From assembly GCA_964463695.1 (NCBI GenBank), contig CAYXCZ010000002.1:1-64000 (forward strand): a stretch of 64,000 nucleotides of DNA, written 5' to 3'. Shown piece after piece: positions 8,289-15,987 of this stretch; position 1 is the first letter of the stretch; every line of letters begins with the position of its first letter. The position numbers and the translations under genes were made by a program. The notes below the pieces were generated by a model. That model did not search any database, was not told the DNA's origin, and saw only the letters and a program-made list of their open reading frames with translations. The stretch comes from JALNZU01 sp964463695 (GTDB lineage: Bacteria > Bacteroidota > Bacteroidia > Bacteroidales > F082).

Positions 8289-9557
8289 TTATTCATACCT
8301 CAAAGCATCGATAGGTTTCATTGACACTGCTTTACGTGCTGGAATCAAACCGGCGATGATGCCAGAAATAACCAGTATCAGTAGTGCTGTCATAGCTACC
8401 TGAAAATCAATTGTTGGGTTAAGAAACATTGTATCCCGACCCGTTGGCGGAGGTAAGTTTTTATCAATCACTTCAATAAGAATGACACCAAATACCATCC
8501 CGGCATAACCTGCAATGGTGGTCAGAAACACTGATTCAGTAATAATCTGTGTGATGATCATACCCGGTGAAGCACCTATAGCACGCATGATACCGATTTC
8601 TTTGGTTCGTTCTTTGACAATTACCAACATGATATTGCTGATTCCAATCACGCCTGCCAGCAAAGTTCCAATGCCAACAATCCAAATCAGCCCGTTGATA
8701 CCTAAAAATAATCCGGTCATCTGCTTAAACTCTTTTCCAAGATTAAAATGTCCGATAGCGCGGTCGTCTTCAGGAGCTACTTTATGACGTTCTTTCAAAA
8801 TTTTCATAGCTTTCTCTTCGACGATACTTACATCGATGCCGGGCTTTGAAGTAAGCGCAAACCAACCAACAATATTGCCATAGTTGAATGCTTGCTGCAG
8901 GGTGGAAAAAGGCATATGGATACTTTGCTCTTTGTCGCCACCAAAATTCATATTGCTGTTTTTTGGTGCAAAAACTCCAATCACCTGAAAGTAAATTCCA
9001 TTGATACGGATGTATTGCCCTAGCGGATTTTCGTCTTTTTCAAAAAGAATTTCGAGAACCCTTTTTCCAATGACAACTACTTTGCGCTTCTGTTCAATAT
9101 CTGTTTTGTTGATAAATCGCCCTTGAAGAATATTGGCCGGATCGATCAGATTCCATTCAGGATAGTCGCCATAAATACTGAAAGCACCTGATTTGTCATC
9201 TTTTATAACATTGTTTCCGGTATTGTTTCTTCCACCACCTTCAAGACGGGGAGAAATGAGGCCGATTTCCGCTATGTTATCTCTAAGTGCTTGTATATCA
9301 TCATTGTTGTAAAAATAGCGACGATTTCGTGGCAATCCTTTATAAGGAATAGTTGTTGGACGTGTCCACATGAATACGCTGTTGGTTGCAAAATCGCCCA
9401 TGCCATTCATAACCCCGTTTTTGAGGCCGCTGCCCGAACCTAACATCACCATCAGCATGAAGATGCCCCAGAAAACACCAAAAGCCGTGAGGGTGGTACG
9501 TAACTTATTTTTTGATAAGCTACTCCATATTTCCTGCCAACGATCGCGATCAAACAT
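8289..9557 (-). CDS. MacB-like FtsX-family ABC permease (second copy)
   Basis: A 422-residue permease with one N-terminal membrane helix (FGVFWGIFMLMVMLG), a large periplasmic MacB_PCD domain and three C-terminal helices. The cytoplasmic coupling segment ERTKEIGIMRAIGASPG is the FtsX hallmark. It ends SMKPIDALRYE, typical of the family. It is a clear paralogue of the next permease upstream (the DRTKEIGIRKALGATPG protein), so the transporter is probably a heterodimer served by one ATPase. The spacing of 55 bp to the upstream gene and 62 bp to the adaptor fits one transcript. Confidence 0.88.
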   Translation of the reverse strand: MFDRDRWQEIWSSLSKNKLRTTLTAFGVFWGIFMLMVMLGSGSGLKNGVMNGMGDFATNSVFMWTRPTTIPYKGLPRNRRYFYNNDDIQALRDNIAEIGLISPRLEGGGRNNTGNNVIKDDKSGAFSIYGDYPEWNLIDPANILQGRFINKTDIEQKRKVVVIGKRVLEILFEKDENPLGQYIRINGIYFQVIGVFAPKNSNMNFGGDKEQSIHMPFSTLQQAFNYGNIVGWFALTSKPGIDVSIVEEKAMKILKERHKVAPEDDRAIGHFNLGKEFKQMTGLFLGINGLIWIVGIGTLLAGVIGISNIMLVIVKERTKEIGIMRAIGASPGMIITQIITESVFLTTIAGYAGMVFGVILIEVIDKNLPPPTGRDTMFLNPTIDFQVAMTALLILVISGIIAGLIPARKAVSMKPIDALRYE

Positions 9558-9612
9558 TTTATTCTAGGATTATATTATTCAATTAATTTTATATCAATGT
9601 GTTAAAATCGAA

Positions 9613-10848
9613 TTACTCATCACGTAATGCTTCGATAGGACGGATGGAAGCTGCTCTACGGGCAGGAATAAATCCAGCCAGCGCTCCTGCAACAACTAAT
9701 AAAACAGTTGCACCAATGGCTATTTGAATGTTCACCTCAGGTTGCCTGAAGAAAGGGGTATCAATATTTTTCGAAATCAATTCCAGCAAACCCACTCCCA
9801 ACACCAGCCCAATGTAACCCGCAAAACCTGTGATGAGAATAGCTTCCTGCATAATCAATCCAATGATACTGCCCGGTGTTGCACCCAAAGCTTTACGAAT
9901 TCCAATTTCTTTTGTGCGGTCTTTCACCACGATCATCATAATGTTGCTTACACCAACAACACCGGCGATGATGGTTCCAATTCCTATTACCCAGATAAAC
10001 ATGCTGATGGAAGCAAAGAGTTTTTTAAATTTCTGAAATTCTTCTACGCTATTCCAAAAAAACATGGCCCGCTCGTCAGTCACATCAAAGCGATGCCGCG
10101 CAGCAAGCTTTGATTTAATATCTTCTTCTATAAGTTTAGCTTCTTCTTCATTGGCATCGCCAACGGTAGCCACCAGAGCCTGAATATCGCGCCCTGCACC
10201 GAATACACGTTGTGCAGCACTCAATGGGAGATACACCAGCTGCATATTGTCGTCGCGACCATCGTCATCATCAAAAACGCCTACCACTTTAAATGGAATG
10301 CCATTGACTTGTATATATTTATCTAAGGCAGCTTCACCGTTTTTAAATAACGCTTCCTTTACTTTTGTGCTTATTATGACTGACTTACGGGTTTCAGAAA
10401 TATCCTTATCGTTGATAAACCGCCCTTCCTTGATGGTTAACTTTTCAACTGTTCCATAATCAGGATGCACTCCTCTGATACTAAAGGAGCCAAATTCGTT
10501 TTTATAGGAGACCGTGTTTCCCGACCAGATTTGATAGCGTGAAGAAATAAGCTCGACACCTTTTACTGTAGCTGCAATATATTCGTAATCTTCGTTGGTC
10601 ATCTGTATCTCACGACCCGGTTTCATGCCTGCGTATGCTTTGCTTGTTTGGCCGTTCCATGCCCAGATTGCGTTAGTAGCCGAAGAGCGGAATTCGTTGG
10701 AAACGCCATTCTGCAAACCGATGCCTGAACCTTGAAGTATGATAAGCATAAAAATTCCCCAGGCTACCGAGAAGCCGGTTAAAAAAGTACGGAGTTTGTT
10801 TTTTTCTATCGTACTGAAAATTTCTTGCCATTTATCGAGATCAAACAT
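9613..10848 (-). CDS. MacB-like FtsX-family ABC permease (first copy)
   Basis: A 411-residue protein with the same plan as its downstream neighbour: an N-terminal helix (FSVAWGIFMLIILQG), a periplasmic MacB_PCD domain, three C-terminal helices and the coupling motif DRTKEIGIRKALGATPG. The end SIRPIEALRDE is the usual FtsX terminus. No ATPase domain is fused, so the ATPase is supplied by the gene 23 bp upstream. Having two unfused permeases plus a separate ATPase and adaptor is the common Bacteroidota version of the MacAB tripartite exporter. Substrate unknown. Confidence 0.88.
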   Translation of the reverse strand: MFDLDKWQEIFSTIEKNKLRTFLTGFSVAWGIFMLIILQGSGIGLQNGVSNEFRSSATNAIWAWNGQTSKAYAGMKPGREIQMTNEDYEYIAATVKGVELISSRYQIWSGNTVSYKNEFGSFSIRGVHPDYGTVEKLTIKEGRFINDKDISETRKSVIISTKVKEALFKNGEAALDKYIQVNGIPFKVVGVFDDDDGRDDNMQLVYLPLSAAQRVFGAGRDIQALVATVGDANEEEAKLIEEDIKSKLAARHRFDVTDERAMFFWNSVEEFQKFKKLFASISMFIWVIGIGTIIAGVVGVSNIMMIVVKDRTKEIGIRKALGATPGSIIGLIMQEAILITGFAGYIGLVLGVGLLELISKNIDTPFFRQPEVNIQIAIGATVLLVVAGALAGFIPARRAASIRPIEALRDE

Positions 10849-10871
10849 GATGCTGAGGGTTTATTTTGTTT

Positions 10872-11579
10872 TTATGCTACATCTGAAGCTGTTGGAGCAT
10901 GAAATCCATTTCTTATGTCGGTTCCTATCAAACCATCATTCAAGCGGATAATGCGCTGGGTTTGGTGCGCAATATCATTTTCATGTGTCACAATGATGAT
11001 GGTGATTCCGGTTTGGTTTATTTCTTTGAATAGGGTGATCACCTCGTTGGATGTTACACTGTCAAGTGCGCCCGTTGGTTCATCGGCCAGGATTACCTTA
11101 GGCTGAGAAATTAAAGCTCTGGCAATTGCCAAACGCTGTTTCTGACCTCCTGATAATTCATTTGGAAGGTGAGTTGCCCAATCGGTGAGACCTACTCTTT
11201 CGAGGTATTCCATGGCAGTGCGATTGCGTTTGCGTCGTGGAACTCCCTGGTAGTAAAGTGGTAAAGCCACATTCTCCATTGCGTTCTTGAAGCTGATCAG
11301 GTTGAACGACTGAAAAACAAAGCCTAAAAACTTATTACGAAGCATTGCTGCCTTTTTTTCATTCATTTCCTTAATAAGAGTTCCATCAAGCGAATACTCT
11401 CCCTTGTCGTGATTGTCCAGCAATCCGATGATATTAAGTAAAGTTGATTTACCTGAACCAGATGATCCCATGATCGAAACCATTTCACCTTTTTCAACCT
11501 TTAGATCGATCCCTTTGAGCACATGCAAACTGTTGTGCCCCATCTGATAACTTTTATGAATATTCGACAATGTGATCAT
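10872..11579 (-). CDS. ABC exporter ATPase (MacB/LolD group)
   Basis: A 235-residue nucleotide-binding subunit. It has Walker A GSSGSGKST, Q-loop VFQSFNLI, signature LSGGQKQRLAIARAL, Walker B VILADEPTGALD and the switch histidine in IIIVTHEND. The DEPTGALD form is characteristic of the MacB/LolD/FtsE clade, agreeing with the FtsX-type permeases that follow. It is the first gene of the four-gene operon, with a candidate -7 element about 70 bp upstream and the operon terminator at 7088-7118. It powers the two permeases in the inner membrane. Confidence 0.92.
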   Translation of the reverse strand: MITLSNIHKSYQMGHNSLHVLKGIDLKVEKGEMVSIMGSSGSGKSTLLNIIGLLDNHDKGEYSLDGTLIKEMNEKKAAMLRNKFLGFVFQSFNLISFKNAMENVALPLYYQGVPRRKRNRTAMEYLERVGLTDWATHLPNELSGGQKQRLAIARALISQPKVILADEPTGALDSVTSNEVITLFKEINQTGITIIIVTHENDIAHQTQRIIRLNDGLIGTDIRNGFHAPTASDVA

Positions 11580-11649
11580 TGTGTGCGATTTGGATTTGAC
11601 AGTCAGATCAAATCATACACTGTGCCGAAAATTGTATCTATCAGAAAAA

Positions 11650-11657
11650 CAAAATTA
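11650..11657 (-). promoter_or_regulatory. candidate -7 element for the ABC export operon
   Basis: Reads TAATTTTG on the minus strand, matching TAnnTTTG, about 70 bp before the ATPase start. No clear -33 element is visible. Confidence 0.35.
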
Positions 11658-11753
11658 TAGGTGAATAGCCCTACTTGTAGCTTGCGATACAAACGCAACT
11701 TTATGTGTGCGCATACGTTCAATTTTATTCGAAATCGAACAGTTTATAAAAAA

Positions 11754-11781
11754 AAGTGTGTGGCCGATCGGCCACACACTT
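11754..11781 (-). terminator. perfect palindromic terminator at the end of the sulfur locus
   Basis: A 28-bp perfect palindrome (AAGTGTGTGGCC, GATC, GGCCACACACTT). On the minus strand it runs into a T8 tract. It lies about 40 bp past the stop of the last gene of the octaheme operon and ends that transcript. The weak A/T flank on the other side makes it unlikely to serve the plus strand. Confidence 0.85.
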
Positions 11782-11818
11782 GACTATAATTGAATTGTTT
11801 TAAAATGGTCAAACGTTA

Positions 11819-12430
11819 TTAAGAACAACCTCCGGCAGTTTTAACAACTTCAGTTGCTTCTGGAATTTTTGAAGCCGGAGCCTCCTGCTTTCCTGTTCCT
11901 CCGGAGGTTTTAAAAAATCGGGTATAGTCAAAATCAGCTTTTTCACCTTTCATGAAAGCTGTTTTAGCTTCCAGCCCGGAAGACAGCATCTTCTGATTAA
12001 AATCAAAATTGTTTGAAACAGCATTAACTTGCTTAAACCCTTGTGAAACTAACAGTTGCAATGCCATCATAGCTTGTGATTCTGTTTCGCCAAAAAGAAG
12101 AATTTCATTCCCTTTGTTGATTTTTTTCAGCTGTTTTCCAGAGAGAATTTCATTAAAAGGAATGAAAAGTTGCTGATCAAAATGTGTGAAACTCAAAGGT
12201 TTTTCTTCCATTAAGAATATGGCTGAAGTTTGCTTAGCTTCACTTTTCATTATGTGTTGCAGTTCAACTGGTAAAAGCAACTTTGAAGTGCTTTGAACAG
12301 TCTCAAGCACTTTTTCGTTAGTGAGTTTATACGAAGGCGACATCCACCATTGGCCAACAATGATACCGACTATTGTCAGGATAAACAGCAAAGCGGCATT
12401 GTTGAGCATTTTATCATTTATATTTTCCAT
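11819..12430 (-). CDS. membrane-anchored degenerate rhodanese-like protein with C-terminal GGCS arm
   Basis: A 203-residue protein starting at MENINDKM; the longer frame overlaps the upstream gene and is not needed. An N-terminal membrane helix (ALLFILTIVGIIVGQWW) is followed by a region with the rhodanese pattern (IFLMEEKP, then IPFNEILSG, then ILLFGETESQAMMALQLL, then a QGFKQVNAV strand). The active-site loop reads GETESQ, with no Cys, Gly or Arg of the catalytic C-x-x-G-x-R. After an FDYTRFF segment comes a Pro/Ala/Lys linker and the tail AGGCS. That C-terminal cysteine is the only cysteine in the protein. It is the last gene of the octaheme operon. Known family: distant rhodanese fold. 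Inferred: a sulfur-carrying arm. Confidence 0.75.
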   Translation of the reverse strand: MENINDKMLNNAALLFILTIVGIIVGQWWMSPSYKLTNEKVLETVQSTSKLLLPVELQHIMKSEAKQTSAIFLMEEKPLSFTHFDQQLFIPFNEILSGKQLKKINKGNEILLFGETESQAMMALQLLVSQGFKQVNAVSNNFDFNQKMLSSGLEAKTAFMKGEKADFDYTRFFKTSGGTGKQEAPASKIPEATEVVKTAGGCS

Positions 12431-12449
12431 CTTACGAGTTATTAAAGGG

Positions 12450-13679
12450 TTAGCAACCACCTTTCCCTGGTTTGGGAGGTGCTATTTCAACAATTGTTGT
12501 AACCGGAGAAGCTTTAGCATTGATTTTAACTGCTGCTTCACCCGATTTGAAAGCTTCCTGTGCCCGTTGTCGGAAGCGAACATCAAATTGTTCTTCCTCA
12601 AGCAGACTTTTTACCTGAGGTTTTTCGCCAAAAATGAGAGCAAAAAAACCATTTAGACCTCCGTCAAGCACCCGAATATTTTCGTAACCTGCTCGACGTA
12701 GCAAGAGCCAGGCCTGGTCAGCATCTGTTGCCGAGAAACTGAATAGAACAACACTTTTGAGCTTGTTTTCCAGTAGCCTCTCGCCTTTTTGTCCTAAAAC
12801 TTCCTTAAGTGGCAGGTTAATTGCCCCTGGTAGAGTGAAGCGTCCAAACGATTCAGCATCACGCACATCAACAAGCATCAGGTCGTTTTCCTTTTCGTGT
12901 AAAAGCTTGTAAGCAACCTCATTGACAGGCACATAGTGTTGTGCTGATGCGGCCTCTTTAAGCAAAGCATCTGCTTTTTGTTCATACCATTTACCCCGAG
13001 GACTGTCAGGTAAATAAAGAAGCAAAACAGCGAGAAACAGCATCATCGAGAAAGGTGCTGTATAAGAAGGGTGGAACAAACCTTTTGGGGCATCCTGTAT
13101 TCCGTTTACATGGTCTTCTATTTTTCGGGTGATGATAAAAGCAGCTAAGGCAACAACTACAAGCACAAAAACAAACCAGTCGCGGTTCATTCCTAAGGAG
13201 TCGTAAACCATAATATCACCTAGATTGCTTCCTTCATAAAGAGGTTTGAATGAGTCATAGAACGATCCAAAAAAGAAAACACCAGCCATAAGTCCAACGA
13301 CAAAAAACATGGCGTCAATTTTCCCAATAATAGCTCCTACCATGCTAGTGCCCGGACAATATCCGCCCAAAATAAAACCAAATCCCATAATCACTCCACC
13401 AACGATGGCCGACCACAAAAAGGTTGGGTTTATATAAAGCATGTCGTATTCAACCCAGCCCATATAGCTGAAGAGCAAAAGACCTAATGCTGCGGTGATT
13501 GCTGCGGTGAAAAACACACGCAACACTACAAAATCATAGCCGTAAAAAACACCGGCTAACTTTTTCGAGTTCGAAAAACCTCCTTGCTCGAGTACATATC
13601 CAAAACCCAAACCTATTACAAAAGCGAAAAAGAGGTTCAGATCGGGGTTGACAAATCCTTGTGGAATTAATGGTCCCAT
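12450..13679 (-). CDS. YeeE/YedE C-half fused to degenerate rhodanese domain with C-terminal GGC
   Basis: A 409-residue fusion. Residues 1 to about 205 are the second half of a YeeE/YedE channel, with LEQGGFSNSKKLAG and the conserved GGYCPGTS loop cysteine. One more membrane helix (MMLFLAVLLLYLP) leads to a rhodanese domain (LMLVDVRDAESF, LPGAINLP, RVLDGGLNGF). Its active loop is VVLFSFSATDADQAW, so the catalytic Cys, Gly and Arg are all replaced. A motif QFDVRFRQRA and a Pro/Lys linker precede the terminal GKGGC; this is the only cysteine outside the channel. The start at MGPL matches the paralogous YeeE gene at 19186 and sits 13 bp after the upstream stop. YeeE (TsuA) homologues pass thiosulfate, so this probably couples transport to a sulfur carrier. 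Confidence 0.85.
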   Translation of the reverse strand: MGPLIPQGFVNPDLNLFFAFVIGLGFGYVLEQGGFSNSKKLAGVFYGYDFVVLRVFFTAAITAALGLLLFSYMGWVEYDMLYINPTFLWSAIVGGVIMGFGFILGGYCPGTSMVGAIIGKIDAMFFVVGLMAGVFFFGSFYDSFKPLYEGSNLGDIMVYDSLGMNRDWFVFVLVVVALAAFIITRKIEDHVNGIQDAPKGLFHPSYTAPFSMMLFLAVLLLYLPDSPRGKWYEQKADALLKEAASAQHYVPVNEVAYKLLHEKENDLMLVDVRDAESFGRFTLPGAINLPLKEVLGQKGERLLENKLKSVVLFSFSATDADQAWLLLRRAGYENIRVLDGGLNGFFALIFGEKPQVKSLLEEEQFDVRFRQRAQEAFKSGEAAVKINAKASPVTTIVEIAPPKPGKGGC

Positions 13680-13692
13680 TGTGTTGAAGGTT

Positions 13693-14217
13693 TTAATTGA
13701 TCCAAAGTTTTCTGAAAAAATATGCAATGACATAGCCTGTTCCAAAGATGGCTATCATTGTGAGGAAGCCGGCTGATGAAAGAACAGCCATACCACTTAA
13801 GGCCGCCCCACTGGTGCACCCCCTGCCAAACTGTGAGCCGATGCCAAAAAGAAATCCTCCGGCAACAGCAAAAAGTAAGCGGGTACCATTGGTGATTCGA
13901 GCTCCTTTATCGATTTTAAATCCGGCTCTGCCCGACATGAAGCCTGAGAAAAAGGCTCCTCCAAGCACTCCCAACGTAAGGTAAACCAACCAGTTACGCA
14001 TAGGACGTCCATCACCTGTGGCAAAAAATGACGCGTAAAATGAGTTCTCTTTGGCATAATCAGGCGAAATGCTGCCTATCGTTTCTATGACAACGCTTTT
14101 GGCTGCACCACTGGCACCAAGACCTCTCCCAGTGATGAAAAAGGCAGATAACAATACCAATCCAAGCAGAAAGCCTGCCAGATAGGGATTCATATAAGCT
14201 TTAGGTTTTTGTTCCAT
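13693..14217 (-). CDS. YeeE/YedE family channel, N-terminal half (octaheme operon)
   Basis: A 174-residue membrane protein opening with YMNPYLAGFLLGLVL and containing the loop GRGCTSGAALSGMA. Both are hallmarks of YeeE/YedE (TsuA), where such loop cysteines hand thiosulfate through the membrane. In TsuA both halves are one chain; here they are two genes, this one and the fusion 13 bp downstream (the GGYCPGTS half). It is paralogous to the protein at 19216-19743. No TusA/TsuB gene, the usual cytoplasmic partner, is nearby. Import of thiosulfate or a related oxyanion is the best guess; the older label 'selenium transport' is not supported by anything here. Confidence 0.88.
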   Translation of the reverse strand: MEQKPKAYMNPYLAGFLLGLVLLSAFFITGRGLGASGAAKSVVIETIGSISPDYAKENSFYASFFATGDGRPMRNWLVYLTLGVLGGAFFSGFMSGRAGFKIDKGARITNGTRLLFAVAGGFLFGIGSQFGRGCTSGAALSGMAVLSSAGFLTMIAIFGTGYVIAYFFRKLWIN

Positions 14218-14230
14218 TTTATTTAGATTT

Positions 14231-15334
14231 TTAACAACCGCCCTTTGCAGCTTTTATTTCTGTAGTAGCAGCCGAATTATTCGATTTACTTTTTTGCCCA
14301 CTGATGAGTGGAAAATCATTCTTATGAAGATCGCTCCAGTAAAAGAAAATATTACTGTTATCCTTCACTAAAGTGTTGTTAATAAAACTGTTGGCTCCAT
14401 AAATAATAGAATAGGCATCATATCCCAACATGCGGAGATAAGCAGCTACATTGGCACTTTGATGACCGGAGAAACAGTAAACAGCAATGGGTTTGTCAAC
14501 AGGCAAACAAAACAGCTCTTGTTCGGGGAGCAGTGATTTTTTTGGGGTGAATTGAATTGCCTTTGAAAGATGTCCTGTTTTAAGGTACAAATCTTCAGGT
14601 ATATAGCTGATAACATAGTACTTATCAGGCTGACTTATAACTTCTTTATAACTAACAAGAAATGATGGGGCGCTGGAATCGAGTAGCTGTTCAGCACGAT
14701 TTAAAACAATTTCAAATGCAGTTGAACCTCCAGTCTGAAGCATAGGTAATTGGCTGTTAGCTACATTTTTTGGATAAGCTGTTTTATCTAATTTTCCTTC
14801 AAGATCATTGGATATCGCTTTGTCCCAGCCGGATTGAGCTATTTGTTTGTTCCAACTGCTCATTCCAAAACGAATGGAATAAACGTTGTCGTAACCAAGC
14901 AAACGTAAAATGCCTGTAGCATACGATGACAGCTGTCCTCGGCTATCAACCAGAATTATCTTTTCAAAAGAAGCGGCATTAATTTGTGTACTGAAATAAT
15001 CAATCAGTTGTTCCTGTTTCAGATTAACAGCGCCTTCAATAAATCCGGCTGCATATTGCTCGGCATTTCGTAAATCAATGATCAAGATGTTCTTGCCTAA
15101 CATTTGGTAAACATCTGCTGCTGTAAGAACGCCAGGAAACTGTTCCGAAGCAATATAATTACCATTAGTGGCAAAAAAGGAAGATATAATTTGCGAAGCG
15201 TTTTCTGTTTTTAGTTGATTCGTTGTTTCGCTTTTGTTTGTTTGATTGCAGGAAACGGCTAAAAATAGCGCGGTCATTAGCACCAAACTGTAAAACAAAA
15301 TGGCAAAAGGGCTCTTATTGTTCATTCTTTTCAT
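14231..15334 (-). CDS. double-rhodanese lipoprotein with C-terminal GGC
   Basis: A 367-residue exported lipoprotein: signal helix, then lipobox LAVSC. Domain 1 (NILIIDLRNAEQY, then IILVDSRGQLSSYA) has Asp in place of the catalytic Cys. Domain 2 carries an intact rhodanese loop, VYCFSGHQSANVAAYL. A Ser/Asn/Ala-rich linker ends in AAKGGC. The protein thus has one dead and one live sulfurtransferase domain, plus the same C-terminal cysteine tail as three neighbours. The start at 15334 overlaps the cytochrome b gene by 20 bp; an ATG at 15325 is also possible. It probably moves sulfane sulfur at the outer face of the membrane; the direction is unknown. Confidence 0.82.
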   Translation of the reverse strand: MKRMNNKSPFAILFYSLVLMTALFLAVSCNQTNKSETTNQLKTENASQIISSFFATNGNYIASEQFPGVLTAADVYQMLGKNILIIDLRNAEQYAAGFIEGAVNLKQEQLIDYFSTQINAASFEKIILVDSRGQLSSYATGILRLLGYDNVYSIRFGMSSWNKQIAQSGWDKAISNDLEGKLDKTAYPKNVANSQLPMLQTGGSTAFEIVLNRAEQLLDSSAPSFLVSYKEVISQPDKYYVISYIPEDLYLKTGHLSKAIQFTPKKSLLPEQELFCLPVDKPIAVYCFSGHQSANVAAYLRMLGYDAYSIIYGANSFINNTLVKDNSNIFFYWSDLHKNDFPLISGQKSKSNNSAATTEIKAAKGGC

Positions 15335-15977
15335 CGGAACTATCTTTTGTAGGTTCTTCTTTTTCTTCTTCTAGATCTTCCCAGCCGGTTATCATCGCCT
15401 TCAGGTTGGAGGTTACAGTATGTCCGGTTGTTATCAGATATAAATGTACGATTACAAATGCCATCACAGCAAACGCACCAAGTGTATGAATGAGAGCTAT
15501 TATTTCGAGATTATCAATATTGATAATCTCGATTTGATTTCCATGAGGATAGCGGTAAAACATAAAAAGCAACCCTGAAATCACCATTACCGGAATCACC
15601 AAAACTTTAAGTCCTAGATAAACAATACGTTGGAGAGGGTTAAGCTTACTGATGAGTGTTTTTTGAGTTGGGTGTGGTGCGTTTTTGAAAATTCCAAACA
15701 AATAAAACTCAGCTTGAGCCCGAAGGTTTTTTGTAGTAGGAATGTATTGTTTCCACTCACCGGTAGTAAAATGCCAGAAAATTGCAAAAACAATCAGGAT
15801 GATGAAACCCCATGCGGCTTTATTGTGTATGTCAACAGCTGTTTCGAAACCAAAAAGCGTATAGGAACTATGTATTTCGAAACCTGTCAGAGCTAAGATG
15901 AATATCAACAAGGATTGATTCCAGTGCCAGAAGCGCTCAAATCCTTGATATACATATACTTTTTTATGATTTTTCAT
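15315..15977 (-). CDS. cytochrome b (cytochrome b561/thiosulfate-reductase type), quinol-linked
   Basis: A 220-residue protein with four membrane helices. Histidines for two b hemes are placed as in the Ni/Fe-hydrogenase and formate-dehydrogenase cytochrome b family: FERFWHWNQ in helix I, VDIHNKAAW and FAIFWHFTTG in helix II, and IALIHTLGAF with VIVHLYLI in helices III-IV. The acidic, Glu-rich C-terminus is cytoplasmic. It starts 10 bp after the octaheme cytochrome gene, so it is the likely membrane electron donor or acceptor (menaquinol side) for that cytochrome. It overlaps the lipoprotein gene that follows. Confidence 0.85.
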   Translation of the reverse strand: MKNHKKVYVYQGFERFWHWNQSLLIFILALTGFEIHSSYTLFGFETAVDIHNKAAWGFIILIVFAIFWHFTTGEWKQYIPTTKNLRAQAEFYLFGIFKNAPHPTQKTLISKLNPLQRIVYLGLKVLVIPVMVISGLLFMFYRYPHGNQIEIINIDNLEIIALIHTLGAFAVMAFVIVHLYLITTGHTVTSNLKAMITGWEDLEEEKEEPTKDSSDEKNEQ

Positions 15978-15987
15978 GATGTGTCTT

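Noticed and set aside
7144..11579. Specific macrolide resistance operon
   Set aside because: MacAB-type exporters in Bacteroidota have many substrates and nothing in the sequence fixes a drug.
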